Shown in pieces: positions 16,780-24,781 of a stretch of DNA of 38,506 bases. A program made the position numbers and the translations under genes. Below the pieces are notes generated by a model. The model saw only the letters and a program-made list of their open reading frames with translations. It made no database searches and was not told the DNA's origin. Every line of letters starts with the position of its first letter. Positions within the stretch are counted from its first letter, which is position 1. This stretch comes from Verrucomicrobia subdivision 6 bacterium (GTDB lineage: Bacteria > Verrucomicrobiota > Verrucomicrobiia > Methylacidiphilales > Verrucolacustridaceae). The stretch spans positions 1 to 38,506 of the forward strand of contig CANIEM010000013.1 in NCBI GenBank assembly GCA_947466515.1, given 5' to 3'.

Positions 16780-18959
16780 TATCGCCTCCTTAATCCACGA
16801 CCCGCTCCACCCCCGAAGCCTTCGTCCAACCAGTTAAATAAGCCTCCTAATCCTCCGCTATTATCATCATCGGTACTGCCAGGAGGCGCGTAGGACCCAT
16901 CGGAAGCCGTAACCCCATGAAAATGACCCATGACCGGCGCTTGGTAAACCATTTGTGGAAGCACTCCTTTTTCCATGTCGAAAAGTTTAGCTAAAATTTC
17001 TGATGCCAAGGGAGCACAAGTCGATCCTCCAGAAACTCCACCCTCGACCATCACGATGACCACATACTGGGGTGCCTTCAGCGGGGCAAAGCCAGTGAAC
17101 CAAGTTCGTGTGTCTTTGACGGTGCTCCCTCCAATCTGAGTGACGAATTGGGCTGAACCCGTTTTACCTGCAACTTCCACATCTTTGACCGCAGCATTTT
17201 TTCCCGTGCCTTCAGTGACGACCGCTCGTAACCCCTCACGAACGGCTGCGAGGTTTTCTGGTTTTACTCCTAAATCACCTCGCTTGCTCGCAACTGCAAA
17301 TTCCTTAGTGGCTTGTGTTCCTTGCTCCGTTGTTTTGCCGATTCCTTGAACTAGCCGAGGCCGATACACCGTGCCGCCATTCGCCACAGCAGAAACCATT
17401 CCCGCCATTTGCAAGGGCGTTACTCGGACAAATCCCTGACCGATCGAAGTGTTGGCTGTGTGTCCATCACTCCATTTTTCCACTGCGGGGGGCGTGGGAC
17501 GGGGGCTGGGTCTTCCCGCAGTCACCCAAGCTTCAATCTTTGTTTTATAACTTTTCTTTCGCTCGGCCATCCGATTTTCCATCCACTCACGCCCTGGCAT
17601 CGTCCCAGGATCTTCCCCCGCCAAAATAGGTTTTTCTTCCGCATCCACCAGCACCCGCTGCCCGAACCCAATCCGTCGCCCCATCTCACTCATCGATTCG
17701 ATGCCCGTTCGGACGCCGAGTTGATAGAAGAAAGTATTACAAGACATCGCCAGTCCGCGCTTCAGAGAAATATCACCTTGGCCGTCTGGATTCCAATCGT
17801 GCCAGGTTCGCCCTGCCATTTCGATCGAGCCCGGGCTGTGAATAATCGTCTGGGGGGTGAAATTCGCTTTCGGATTCTCCAGCGCCGCCAAGGAGGTAAG
17901 AGTCTTAAATGTCGATCCAGGGGCGTAGGCTCCCAAAGCTCGATTGAGCATCGGCTTGGTCTCGTCGCTCATCAGCCGTTTCCAATCGGCCGACTTTCCT
18001 GTCCCTCCTGGAACAAAACTGTTGGGATCGAAGTTCGGGACCGAGGCCATCGCCAAGATATCCCCCGAATTCGGATCCATCACCACACAGGCTCCACGAC
18101 CCACGCGGCGCATGACTCCCTCGACAATCGTCTGCACCCGAGCGTCGATCGTTAGATATACATTTTGCCCAGGAACAGGAGCTTGAAATCCCTGCTCCTC
18201 CAGAATGAACCCCAGATTATTTTTTTTCAGAATCTTTCCGCCTGGCTTCCCCTCAAGATCCAGATCAAAAGCTTTTTCCACACCATCCTTGCCCACCACT
18301 TCAGGCTGAAAAGTTTCCAACGTCTGCTCTTCGGGTGCACCAATAAATCCCAAGACGTGCGCCGCTAAGGCTCCGTAGGGATACCAGCGGACCGGTCGCG
18401 CCGCTTCTTGGACCCCAGGGATACGTGGATCCCTCTCCGCCATTCGCGAGAGGGTGGCAAAATCAATCTGGGTGGCCAACTGAAACGGAGTGTTCGGTCT
18501 CTGCTGAGCATGCCTTCGCAGTTCCTCCGGAACATAATTCGATTGAATCCCAAGATTGCGCAGAGGCTCCAAAGCGGTCTCCTCAATGATCTTTTCAATA
18601 TCGACCTGTTTTTGTCGGCGCTTTTTCTCTCCCAACCCCACTTCCACGCTTTTCATTGGCAAACGACCCCGATGGGCTCGGGCATAGTTTCCGGTCAGTT
18701 CACGCACATAGAGATCGACATCATAACGAGCCCGGTTTTCCGCAAGGGGAACTCCGTTTCGATCTAGAATAAGACCCCGAGGAGGAGGAAGCAGAATCGG
18801 AATTGTGGTTTGGTTGAGCAGAGTTTGTGCGTGTTTTTCCCCTTCAAGAACCTGCACTACAAAAAGTCGCTGAAGCAGAACACAGGCTGCTAAGCCCACA
18901 AAGATCATCGCCGCACCCATTCGCGCAGGCACGTTCGCTTTGGGTCGGACCAGAAGCAC
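16779..18959 (-). CDS. mrdA: Penicillin-binding protein 2 (elongasome transpeptidase)
   Basis: PBP2 cross-links new peptidoglycan strands made by RodA. The 726-residue protein has one N-terminal membrane anchor (about residues 13-36), a pedestal/dimerisation domain with PPPRGLILDRNGVPLAENRA, and a transpeptidase domain. All three active-site motifs are present: SxxK as STFK (about 349-352), SxN as SCN (about 406-408), and KTGS in VAGKTGSAQF. It is somewhat longer than E. coli PBP2 (633), with extra residues around 100-125 and a Gly-rich C-terminal tail (GGLGGLFNWLDEGFGGGAGR). I chose GTG at 18957-18959 because it overlaps the mreD stop (TAGTG) and has a GGAGGGG site upstream. Upstream in-frame codons run inside mreD. 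Confidence 0.96.
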   Translation of the reverse strand: MLLVRPKANVPARMGAAMIFVGLAACVLLQRLFVVQVLEGEKHAQTLLNQTTIPILLPPPRGLILDRNGVPLAENRARYDVDLYVRELTGNYARAHRGRLPMKSVEVGLGEKKRRQKQVDIEKIIEETALEPLRNLGIQSNYVPEELRRHAQQRPNTPFQLATQIDFATLSRMAERDPRIPGVQEAARPVRWYPYGALAAHVLGFIGAPEEQTLETFQPEVVGKDGVEKAFDLDLEGKPGGKILKKNNLGFILEEQGFQAPVPGQNVYLTIDARVQTIVEGVMRRVGRGACVVMDPNSGDILAMASVPNFDPNSFVPGGTGKSADWKRLMSDETKPMLNRALGAYAPGSTFKTLTSLAALENPKANFTPQTIIHSPGSIEMAGRTWHDWNPDGQGDISLKRGLAMSCNTFFYQLGVRTGIESMSEMGRRIGFGQRVLVDAEEKPILAGEDPGTMPGREWMENRMAERKKSYKTKIEAWVTAGRPSPRPTPPAVEKWSDGHTANTSIGQGFVRVTPLQMAGMVSAVANGGTVYRPRLVQGIGKTTEQGTQATKEFAVASKRGDLGVKPENLAAVREGLRAVVTEGTGKNAAVKDVEVAGKTGSAQFVTQIGGSTVKDTRTWFTGFAPLKAPQYVVIVMVEGGVSGGSTCAPLASEILAKLFDMEKGVLPQMVYQAPVMGHFHGVTASDGSYAPPGSTDDDNSGGLGGLFNWLDEGFGGGAGRGLRRR

Positions 18960-19471
18960 TAGCGTCCCCTCCCGACCATCCGCACGTGCGCAGGGCGAGC
19001 TCCCGTTTCCAAACACCAACCTAATGCGACCGAAGCAAGACCATTGACGAAACTAGCCAGCACCAAAGATATACTTAGAGCAAATGGCCAGCTCCAGTGC
19101 CGCACTTCCAGTCCGTGCAAGACTCGATCGGCAACAAAGTAGCTCACTGCTGCGAGAATCGATCCCACCACCTGCTCCGCTGCGGAAGCACCCACCCACC
19201 AACCTCGCTGGGTGTAAACCAAAGTGGCCATGCCCCCAATCAAAAGCACATGATGTCCCAACGCAGAAAAAGTGGTCACATCCCAAAAAAGACCCACGCC
19301 CAACGCCCAAACCACCAAGACCCAGGGAGATAAAATTAGCCCCGCTTGGATCGTGACCGCCGCTAGAAGATTCGTCGTCAGGGCCCACAGCCCGCTGGCT
19401 TCTGGTCCGACTGCACGGATAGACCAAGCCGCCACCGCCAATAGCACCAGCCTACCAATGCTCTTGTTCAT
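18959..19471 (-). CDS. mreD: Rod shape-determining protein MreD
   Basis: A 170-residue inner-membrane protein with about five hydrophobic segments, the size and position expected for MreD. MreD links MreC to the MreB-RodA-PBP2 elongation complex. Sequence conservation is weak, as is normal for MreD; the name rests mainly on topology and on its place between mreC and mrdA. The ATG at 19469-19471 overlaps the mreC stop (ATGA), and its TAG stop shares a base with the mrdA GTG start. Confidence 0.85.
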   Translation of the reverse strand: MNKSIGRLVLLAVAAWSIRAVGPEASGLWALTTNLLAAVTIQAGLILSPWVLVVWALGVGLFWDVTTFSALGHHVLLIGGMATLVYTQRGWWVGASAAEQVVGSILAAVSYFVADRVLHGLEVRHWSWPFALSISLVLASFVNGLASVALGWCLETGARPAHVRMVGRGR

Positions 19472-20310
19472 TTCTTCGCGGGAGCTCCGCCCGTAAGAAT
19501 AAACATTTCTCGCAAATCATTAAGCTCTGCTGCCGGCGTCACTTTGCCCTCACGATAAAGACCCGAGTTTTTTTCCGAAGTTAGCGAGGGAGCCTCCGTC
19601 ACCGTGCCCACCAAAAGATTAGGCGGAAAAGTACCCCCTAATCCAGTAGTCAGAACTCTCTCGCCAACAGAAAATTTCGATTCGCGAGTGACGAAGGTCA
19701 TCCGACAAAGTGGGCTTCCACCATTTAGGGGAGTGTCCCCTAATAAAATTCCTCGTGCCCCCGCACTTTCCGTTAGCACGCTCACTTTGCAATTCTCATC
19801 GGAAAGAAGCATCACACGAGTCGTCGATCGTCCGACTGTTCCCGTTTTACCCACCACGCCACGAGGGGTTACTACAGGTTGATCCTGTGCCAGATTAGGA
19901 TCATCATTCCAACCTCGGTCCACCAAGACAGAATTCCACCAGTTGGATGCATCCCGCTCGATTACCCGACACGCGAGAAGACGGAACGCCTGCTGATCGC
20001 GGAAGGCGAGCATTTCTCGAAAGCGGTCGTTCTCGGTGCGTAGATAATCCATCTGCCGAATTTCTGTCTGCAGACGAACATTCTCTGCCCGTAGATTTCG
20101 GTTTTCTTCCTCAAGGACATCGAACTGTCGCAAGCTCGATCGAAATTCGGTCCAACGATTTTTTACCCCGCCCCAAACTCGAGCCAAAGGCGAGATTGTT
20201 TCAAGAGTTACACGCTCCGTCCATCGACTGGTGGCCGGCGCAAAGAAAATCACTAGAACAGCAAGGGCCAAGGCAACGCCAGCACTCGCAAAAACCCACG
20301 GTCGCGACAT
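19468..20310 (-). CDS. mreC: Rod shape-determining protein MreC
   Basis: A 280-residue bitopic protein with an N-terminal membrane anchor (VFASAGVALALAVLVIFFA), then a coiled coil (about 60-110, QFDVLEEENRNLRAENVRLQ) and a beta-rich periplasmic domain. Typical segments are ARVIERDASNWWNSVLVDRG-like sequence near 125, VVTPRGVVGKTG, and GLGGTFPPNLLVGTV. MreC oligomerises and activates the PBP2-RodA pair. The ATG is at 20308-20310 with no strong ribosome binding site; the 50-base gap to mreB holds two hairpins. Confidence 0.94.
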   Translation of the reverse strand: MSRPWVFASAGVALALAVLVIFFAPATSRWTERVTLETISPLARVWGGVKNRWTEFRSSLRQFDVLEEENRNLRAENVRLQTEIRQMDYLRTENDRFREMLAFRDQQAFRLLACRVIERDASNWWNSVLVDRGWNDDPNLAQDQPVVTPRGVVGKTGTVGRSTTRVMLLSDENCKVSVLTESAGARGILLGDTPLNGGSPLCRMTFVTRESKFSVGERVLTTGLGGTFPPNLLVGTVTEAPSLTSEKNSGLYREGKVTPAAELNDLREMFILTGGAPAKK

Positions 20311-20341
20311 GGTTACTATTTTGGAAAGAGGAGGTCAGGCT

Positions 20342-20370
20342 GGACAGAGTCCGCCGCGGCTTATCCGCGG
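20342..20370 (-). promoter_or_regulatory. Two small hairpins at the mreB stop codon
   Basis: CCGCGG-N5-CCGCGG at 20354-20370 places the mreB stop codon in the loop. GGAC-N3-GTCC follows at 20342-20352. Neither has a T tract, so neither is a classical terminator. They may pause or protect the transcript between mreB and mreC. Confidence 0.4.
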
Positions 20371-21401
20371 CCGTTGGCCATCGTCAACTTCGTCAAAAAC
20401 TCCAGTTCATCGAGCACTTTACCTGTGCCTTCGACTACCGCGCTGAGGGGGTCCTCCGCCACATGAATGGGCAGACCCGTTTCCTCACTAAGTAGCCGAT
20501 CAAAACCTCGCAAGAGGGCTCCGCCTCCAGCCAGTACGACCCCACGCTCCACCAGGTCGCTGGAGAGTTCAGGCGGGCATCGTTCTAAAGTAAGGCGGAC
20601 ACTTTCCAAAATAATCTGCACCGGCTCGAGCAGGGCCTCACGCACTTCCTGGGAAGTCAGGGTTAGCGTCTTGGGCAAGCCAGCCACTAAATCCCGCCCG
20701 CGCACTTCCATAGTGATCTCTTTTTCCAAAGGATAGACCGAACCAATTTTGATCTTAATATCTTCCGCCGTCCGCTCCCCAATCATGAGATTATAGGCCC
20801 GCTTCAAATAATTGATAATCGCCTCGTCTAACTCATCGCCCGCCACGCGCACGCTACGACTAAAGACGATTCCCCCGAGGGAAATAATCGCCATCTCGGT
20901 CGTGCCCCCGCCGATATCAATAATCATGTTGCCCGAGGCATCTTGCACTGGCAGCCCTACCCCAATCGCTGCGGCCAAGGGCTCCTCAATTAAACGCACA
21001 CTCCTCGCGCCCGCATGGGCGGCCGATTCACAAACCGCACGCCTCTCCACCTCTGTAATCCCCGAGGGAACGGCAATGACCAAACGAGGACGAGGGCGCC
21101 ACCGATTTTGCGATTTGGACGCTTTTTCAATAAAACATTTTAACATCGCCTCGGTAACCTCAAAATCACTTATCACCCCGTCTTTCAATGGTCGCACCGC
21201 AATAATCGAACCAGGGGTTCTCCCCAACATCCGCTTCGCCTCATCCCCCACCGCTAAAACCCGCCGCGTGGCCTGATCCATCGCTACCACCGAGGGCTCA
21301 CGTAGAACCACCCCCTTACCACGGACATAGACCAGCGTATTGGCCGTGCCCAAGTCCACGCCCATATCGTTCTCCAAAAAGGGAAAGAGCTTACTCAACA
21401 T
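20361..21401 (-). CDS. mreB: Rod shape-determining protein MreB (bacterial actin)
   Basis: MreB forms membrane-bound filaments that guide side-wall peptidoglycan synthesis. The 346-residue product has the actin-family ATPase motifs: phosphate 1 ([12 protein letters not shown], about 14-25), connect 1 and phosphate 2 ([15 protein letters not shown]), and the adenosine motif ([14 protein letters not shown]). The amphipathic N-terminus [12 protein letters not shown] is typical. I chose ATG at 21399-21401 by family alignment. An in-frame GTG at 21425 has a better AGAGGA site and would add MEISFYLF, so the start is not settled. It heads the long minus-strand cluster that ends with the histidine kinase. 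Confidence 0.96.
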   Translation of the reverse strand: MLSKLFPFLENDMGVDLGTANTLVYVRGKGVVLREPSVVAMDQATRRVLAVGDEAKRMLGRTPGSIIAVRPLKDGVISDFEVTEAMLKCFIEKASKSQNRWRPRPRLVIAVPSGITEVERRAVCESAAHAGARSVRLIEEPLAAAIGVGLPVQDASGNMIIDIGGGTTEMAIISLGGIVFSRSVRVAGDELDEAIINYLKRAYNLMIGERTAEDIKIKIGSVYPLEKEITMEVRGRDLVAGLPKTLTLTSQEVREALLEPVQIILESVRLTLERCPPELSSDLVERGVVLAGGGALLRGFDRLLSEETGLPIHVAEDPLSAVVEGTGKVLDELEFLTKLTMANGRG

Positions 21402-21485
21402 AAATAAGTAAAAACTAATCTCCACCTACTTCCTCTTCCCGTCAATACGCAAAACTCCACCTCCCCCTACCCTTTTCCCCCTTCC

Positions 21486-21495
21486 AGTGTACACT
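21486..21495. promoter_or_regulatory. Perfect 10-bp palindrome between mreB and the divergent Lon-N gene
   Basis: AGTGTACACT is a perfect palindrome six bases before the ATG of the plus-strand gene at 21501 and about 85-95 bases before the mreB start. It may be a regulator site; a short palindrome can also occur by chance. Confidence 0.25.
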
Positions 21496-21500
21496 CCAGC

Positions 21501-22100
21501 ATGGATTTGCCAGAGCAGGTGGGGATCATGGTTCTACCCCAAACCGTCTTTTTTCCCCACCATCTTCTGCCCCTTCATATTTTCGAACCCCGCTACCGCG
21601 CCATGCTGCAAAGTGCCCTTGAGGGCCCGCGGATGTTTGCCATCGCCATGGATCCCCAAAAAACCGATCCCCACACCCGCCCCCCCCGAATCGGAAGCCT
21701 TGGTCTAATCCGTTCCTGCGTTCTCCAATCAGACGGCACCTCCAACTTAGTTTTACAGGGAATCGCCCGTGTTCGGCTTGATCACCTCGTGCAAACTCAG
21801 CCCTATCTCATAGCCACCCCCGAACCCCTCGATGATCCAGAGAAAACAAGTGCCACCGTCAGCGTTATTCGTGAAGCTCTTCATGCTAAAATTCTAGAAA
21901 AAGTCGAGAAATTTGACGATCCCGGGCTCCCTTCCCTTCAAGAAGTAAAAAGTTTTCTACAGCACCTCGATGATCTTCACTCCTTTGTTGACTTACTATC
22001 CGGCTGCTTTATTCGCGATCCGCTTCAGCGCCAAAAGCTTTTAGAGGAAGTGTCCCTCACCGAACGCCTCCGCCTACTTCTGAATCTCCTTTCCCAATGA
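21501..22100 (+). CDS. Lon N-terminal (substrate-binding) domain protein
   Basis: A 199-residue stand-alone LON-N/PUA-like domain protein. The segment VLPQTVFFPHHLLPLHIFEPRYRAM is the classic family start (FP...LPLHIFEPRY). A later beta strand, LGLIRSCVLQSDGTSNLVLQ, and GIARVRL also fit. There is no AAA+ or protease domain, so this is not a Lon protease. Such proteins are thought to bind substrates, but their role in bacteria is poorly known. The ATG at 21501 fits the family; no Shine-Dalgarno site is visible. It is divergent from mreB. Confidence 0.88.
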   Translation: MDLPEQVGIMVLPQTVFFPHHLLPLHIFEPRYRAMLQSALEGPRMFAIAMDPQKTDPHTRPPRIGSLGLIRSCVLQSDGTSNLVLQGIARVRLDHLVQTQPYLIATPEPLDDPEKTSATVSVIREALHAKILEKVEKFDDPGLPSLQEVKSFLQHLDDLHSFVDLLSGCFIRDPLQRQKLLEEVSLTERLRLLLNLLSQ

Positions 22101-22130
22101 ACAACTTACAAAGAATGTTTCACCATCTGT

Positions 22131-22159
22131 TTGACACACATCTATTTTAGATGTATCTC
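22131..22159 (+). promoter_or_regulatory. Promoter with an operator-like palindrome before aroD
   Basis: A perfect -35 TTGACA (22131-22136) is followed after 17 bases by TATCTC (22154-22159, 4/6). The spacer is filled by the inverted repeat ACATCTA-TTT-TAGATGT (22138-22154), a position where a repressor could block RNA polymerase. The surrounding 22101-22251 gap is clearly A+T-richer than its neighbours. Confidence 0.5.
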
Positions 22160-22251
22160 ATATCCCTTAATGGATACTTTTAAATGTTTTATCGAAAACC
22201 ATCTTTCCGAAATTATAGTCGTATCATAGTCAGCTCTCAGAAATTAATTTA

Positions 22252-23010
22252 ATGGCCATGACCCCCACCGCTGCGGATGTTTCGGAAGATGTTTCCGCCC
22301 CCGCGCGTAGATCGATACCATGGAAACACTCTCCCCTAATTGTCGGGACCATTTCCACAAACGCTGGTCTCTCCCACCTGATCGAAGCCCCGCAAGGGAT
22401 TGATCTGGTCGAAGTCCGCCTCGATCTCCTTCTTTCCAACGGCGTGGCTCCAAAGCTAATTCAACAGGCCCTCGCCCAACGTTCTGTCCCCGCTCTCTTA
22501 ACTCTCCGTACTCGCGATGAGGGAGGCGCCTTTAACTGGCGCTCTCGCCAACGCGTTCTCTTTTTTATGGCCTTCATTCGCTTCGTCGATGCCGTGGATT
22601 TAGAATTAACCAATCTGCCGCGCCTCGCCCGTGTTTTGCGTGCCGTCCGCCTATCCAAGCGGGATCTGATCGTCTCTTCCCACTCGCTGAGAAGGAAACT
22701 TACACCTCTGCGACTCCGCCGACTCCTCAGCCAGTTCCGGAAAACGCGTGCCTCTTTGTACAAAATCGTCGGTCTCGCTCGTCATCGTCGCGATCTGCGC
22801 GCACTGGCCGAACCCCTGCTCACCCACTCCCATATGCGTCTCGCCATCATGGCTACTGGCCCGCTCGCCACCGCTTCGCGCCTCTCTCTCCCCGCCTTAG
22901 GATCACGCCTAGTCTATGTTCACCTCGACGGAGCCACCGCCTTGGGCCAACCCAGCCACGAAGACACCTACTCGTTTCCCCAACTCCGCCCTATTTTTTC
23001 TCCTAAATAA
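22252..23010 (+). CDS. aroD: Type I 3-dehydroquinate dehydratase
   Basis: This enzyme catalyses the third step of the shikimate pathway, dehydrating 3-dehydroquinate through a Schiff base. The 252-residue length fits the type I (class I aldolase-like TIM barrel) enzyme. The catalytic residues can be placed: the Schiff-base lysine K171 in YKIVGLA, the histidine H144 in VSSHSL, and the glutamate E118 in VDLEL. Substrate-binding segments VEVRLDLL and LTLRTRDEGGAF are also intact, as is MATGPLATASRL. Type II enzymes are small and unrelated. The ATG at 22252 is the first start; a second ATG is two codons later. No ribosome binding site is visible. No other aromatic-pathway gene is nearby. Confidence 0.88.
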   Translation: MAMTPTAADVSEDVSAPARRSIPWKHSPLIVGTISTNAGLSHLIEAPQGIDLVEVRLDLLLSNGVAPKLIQQALAQRSVPALLTLRTRDEGGAFNWRSRQRVLFFMAFIRFVDAVDLELTNLPRLARVLRAVRLSKRDLIVSSHSLRRKLTPLRLRRLLSQFRKTRASLYKIVGLARHRRDLRALAEPLLTHSHMRLAIMATGPLATASRLSLPALGSRLVYVHLDGATALGQPSHEDTYSFPQLRPIFSPK

Positions 23011-23024
23011 GCGCGGGCTCCAGC

Positions 23025-23813
23025 CTAATTAACACTGCGCTTTGGCCGAAGCGCCCCAGGCACTGAGTTCTCCACCTTGCCTACGCTGGTCGATACAACG
23101 GGAAAACCACCCATCCCTGCCCCACCTCTTCCTAAAAATCCTACAAAAAGTCCGTGTAGCCCCAGCAAAACAAAAATCAAAGCTGCCAAACTAGAGCCCC
23201 GCTGCGCTTGCCCAAGCCTCGCCTGCAAGGCGGACTGCTCCCTTCCTTTCTCTTCCTCCCATGCTTTTTCGCGCCGCTCAATCTCCTCCATGAGATGGTT
23301 CCGCTCGTCACGACACTCCCCCAACTGGCGGACCCGCTCCTGCTTTTTATTTTCTACCTCTCGCCGGCGCGAATCGGTCATCCCTTCGGATATTTCAGAG
23401 CTACCCGCCATCTCTCTTTCAATTTGGGCTATCCTCCCCTCCACTTCCCGTAAACGATTGCGCACCGCCCAGTCCTTTTCCCCCACCAACTCCGATCCCT
23501 TTTCCATCGCAAATTCTTTTCCAAGCGGAACCGAAGCCAATCCATACACCGCCGCCGCCACGAGAAATCCAAGATTCAACAGCTGAAAACCCGCCACCCG
23601 TGCGATACTTTTCCGCGCAGGCAACGGACCGCGCAGAAAAAAAAGACCCAGCAAAACAAGGGGAGCCAATTGAGTCATTCCCTCACGATTCGCCAGAAGT
23701 TGGTCCTTCGCCGCTAGCAGTCCCCCAACCTCCCCTAGTCTCCAGGCCGCCAAAGCAAGGAAAGCCAGACCCGTTGTCCGGAATAAAAACCCACGATCTC
23801 CTCCCTCAACCAT
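23025..23813 (-). CDS. Membrane protein with a long cytoplasmic coiled coil (unknown function)
   Basis: I do not recognise this family. The ~262-residue product has two or three N-terminal hydrophobic segments (TGLAFLALAAWRLGEVGGLL; LAPLVLLGLFFL; FQLLNLGFLVAAAVYGLA), then a highly charged alpha-helical stretch of ~110 residues with heptad-like spacing (REVEGRIAQIEREM; ENKKQERVRQLGECRDERNH; EEIERREKAWEEEKGREQ), then one last membrane segment (SSLAALIFVLLGLHGLFVGF). This resembles coiled-coil membrane scaffolds. I used the ATG at 23811-23813; a TTG at 23864 would add 17 residues. It converges on aroD, with 14 bases between the two genes. Confidence 0.65.
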   Translation of the reverse strand: MVEGGDRGFLFRTTGLAFLALAAWRLGEVGGLLAAKDQLLANREGMTQLAPLVLLGLFFLRGPLPARKSIARVAGFQLLNLGFLVAAAVYGLASVPLGKEFAMEKGSELVGEKDWAVRNRLREVEGRIAQIEREMAGSSEISEGMTDSRRREVENKKQERVRQLGECRDERNHLMEEIERREKAWEEEKGREQSALQARLGQAQRGSSLAALIFVLLGLHGLFVGFLGRGGAGMGGFPVVSTSVGKVENSVPGALRPKRSVN

Positions 23814-23937
23814 TTCCTTATCTTGCCACCCTCCCTCGCATCCCTCGAACAAAATAATTGGCAAACTCCAGTCTATTCTTACCCCTATCGCGTCCCTCTT
23901 GACCCCCTCCGCAGCTCAGTTCACAATTGCGATTCAT

Positions 23938-24762
23938 ATGCGTGAAAAGTCTTTTGCCCAAGGCGAGATCATCTTCCGCGAAGGAGAAGCAGGCGCTGAA
24001 GCTTTTCGGATCCTAGAAGGCCGTATCGAAATCTCCATTCACATCGATGGGCAAGGTGATGCCCCTCTCGGTCACCTCCTTCCTGGAGATATCTTTGGCG
24101 AAATGGCCCTCCTCGATGATAAACCCCGCTCCGCTTCCGCCCGCGCCCTTGAACCTACCCGCCTTCACCTCATGAACGGGGAGGAGTTTAACGAACTCTT
24201 CCTTCGCGACCCCAGCGTCCTCGCCCCTTTTCTCTCCTCCTTTTTTGAACGACTCCGCAACACCAACGACCTACTCCGCCGTGAACTCGAGCAGCGACAA
24301 GTCCCTTCCTCCCAACTCCACCAGCTCATAGAAAAAGGACTCCACTCTGGTGGCCACGAAACCCTGCATCCCCTGCCTCGTATCACCCTTACCCCCAAGA
24401 GCAAAGAAACCCGTCAGGCTGGGGCCCCAGCCTCTATCACTCTCGATCGCTTGCCCTACCGCATCGGTCGGCGACAAGCCACCGAAGGAGCCGATATTCT
24501 TTGCTCCAACGACCTTCCCCTGCAGGATAAGTTTCCTTACCAGATTTCCCGCAACCACTGCTCCATCGAACGCCTCGGAGCCGAAATCGTAGTTCGTGAC
24601 CGGGGCAGTACCCTCGGCACGCTACTCAATGGCCATCCCATCGGCACCGAGGCTGAGCACATGATCACCCCCCTTTCCCTCGGGGAAAACCATCTCATCC
24701 TTGGCGGAGAGGGAAGCACTTACCAGTTTACTGTCCTCGTCGAACCTGCTGCCGCCAGTTAA
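23938..24762 (+). CDS. Cyclic-nucleotide-binding domain fused to an FHA domain
   Basis: A 274-residue soluble protein. Residues ~5-110 are a cNMP-binding (Crp-like sensor) domain: FAQGEIIFREGEAGAEAFRI, then the phosphate-binding cassette PGDIFGEMALLDDKPRSAS, with the Glu and Arg positions that contact cyclic nucleotide. A linker follows, then an FHA domain at ~170-265: YRIGRR, ISRNHCSIE and RDRGSTLGTLLNG, which are the phosphothreonine-binding loops. There is no DNA-binding helix-turn-helix, so it is not a CRP-type transcription factor. It could couple a cyclic nucleotide signal to binding of Ser/Thr-phosphorylated partners. I chose ATG at 23938 because the cNMP fold begins there; an upstream TTG at 23899 adds 13 residues. 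Confidence 0.85.
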   Translation: MREKSFAQGEIIFREGEAGAEAFRILEGRIEISIHIDGQGDAPLGHLLPGDIFGEMALLDDKPRSASARALEPTRLHLMNGEEFNELFLRDPSVLAPFLSSFFERLRNTNDLLRRELEQRQVPSSQLHQLIEKGLHSGGHETLHPLPRITLTPKSKETRQAGAPASITLDRLPYRIGRRQATEGADILCSNDLPLQDKFPYQISRNHCSIERLGAEIVVRDRGSTLGTLLNGHPIGTEAEHMITPLSLGENHLILGGEGSTYQFTVLVEPAAAS

Positions 24763-24781
24763 AGCACTGCGACCGCTTCGG

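Noticed and set aside
21501-22100. Lon protease
   Set aside because: Only the N-terminal substrate-binding domain is present; no ATPase or Ser-Lys protease domain follows.
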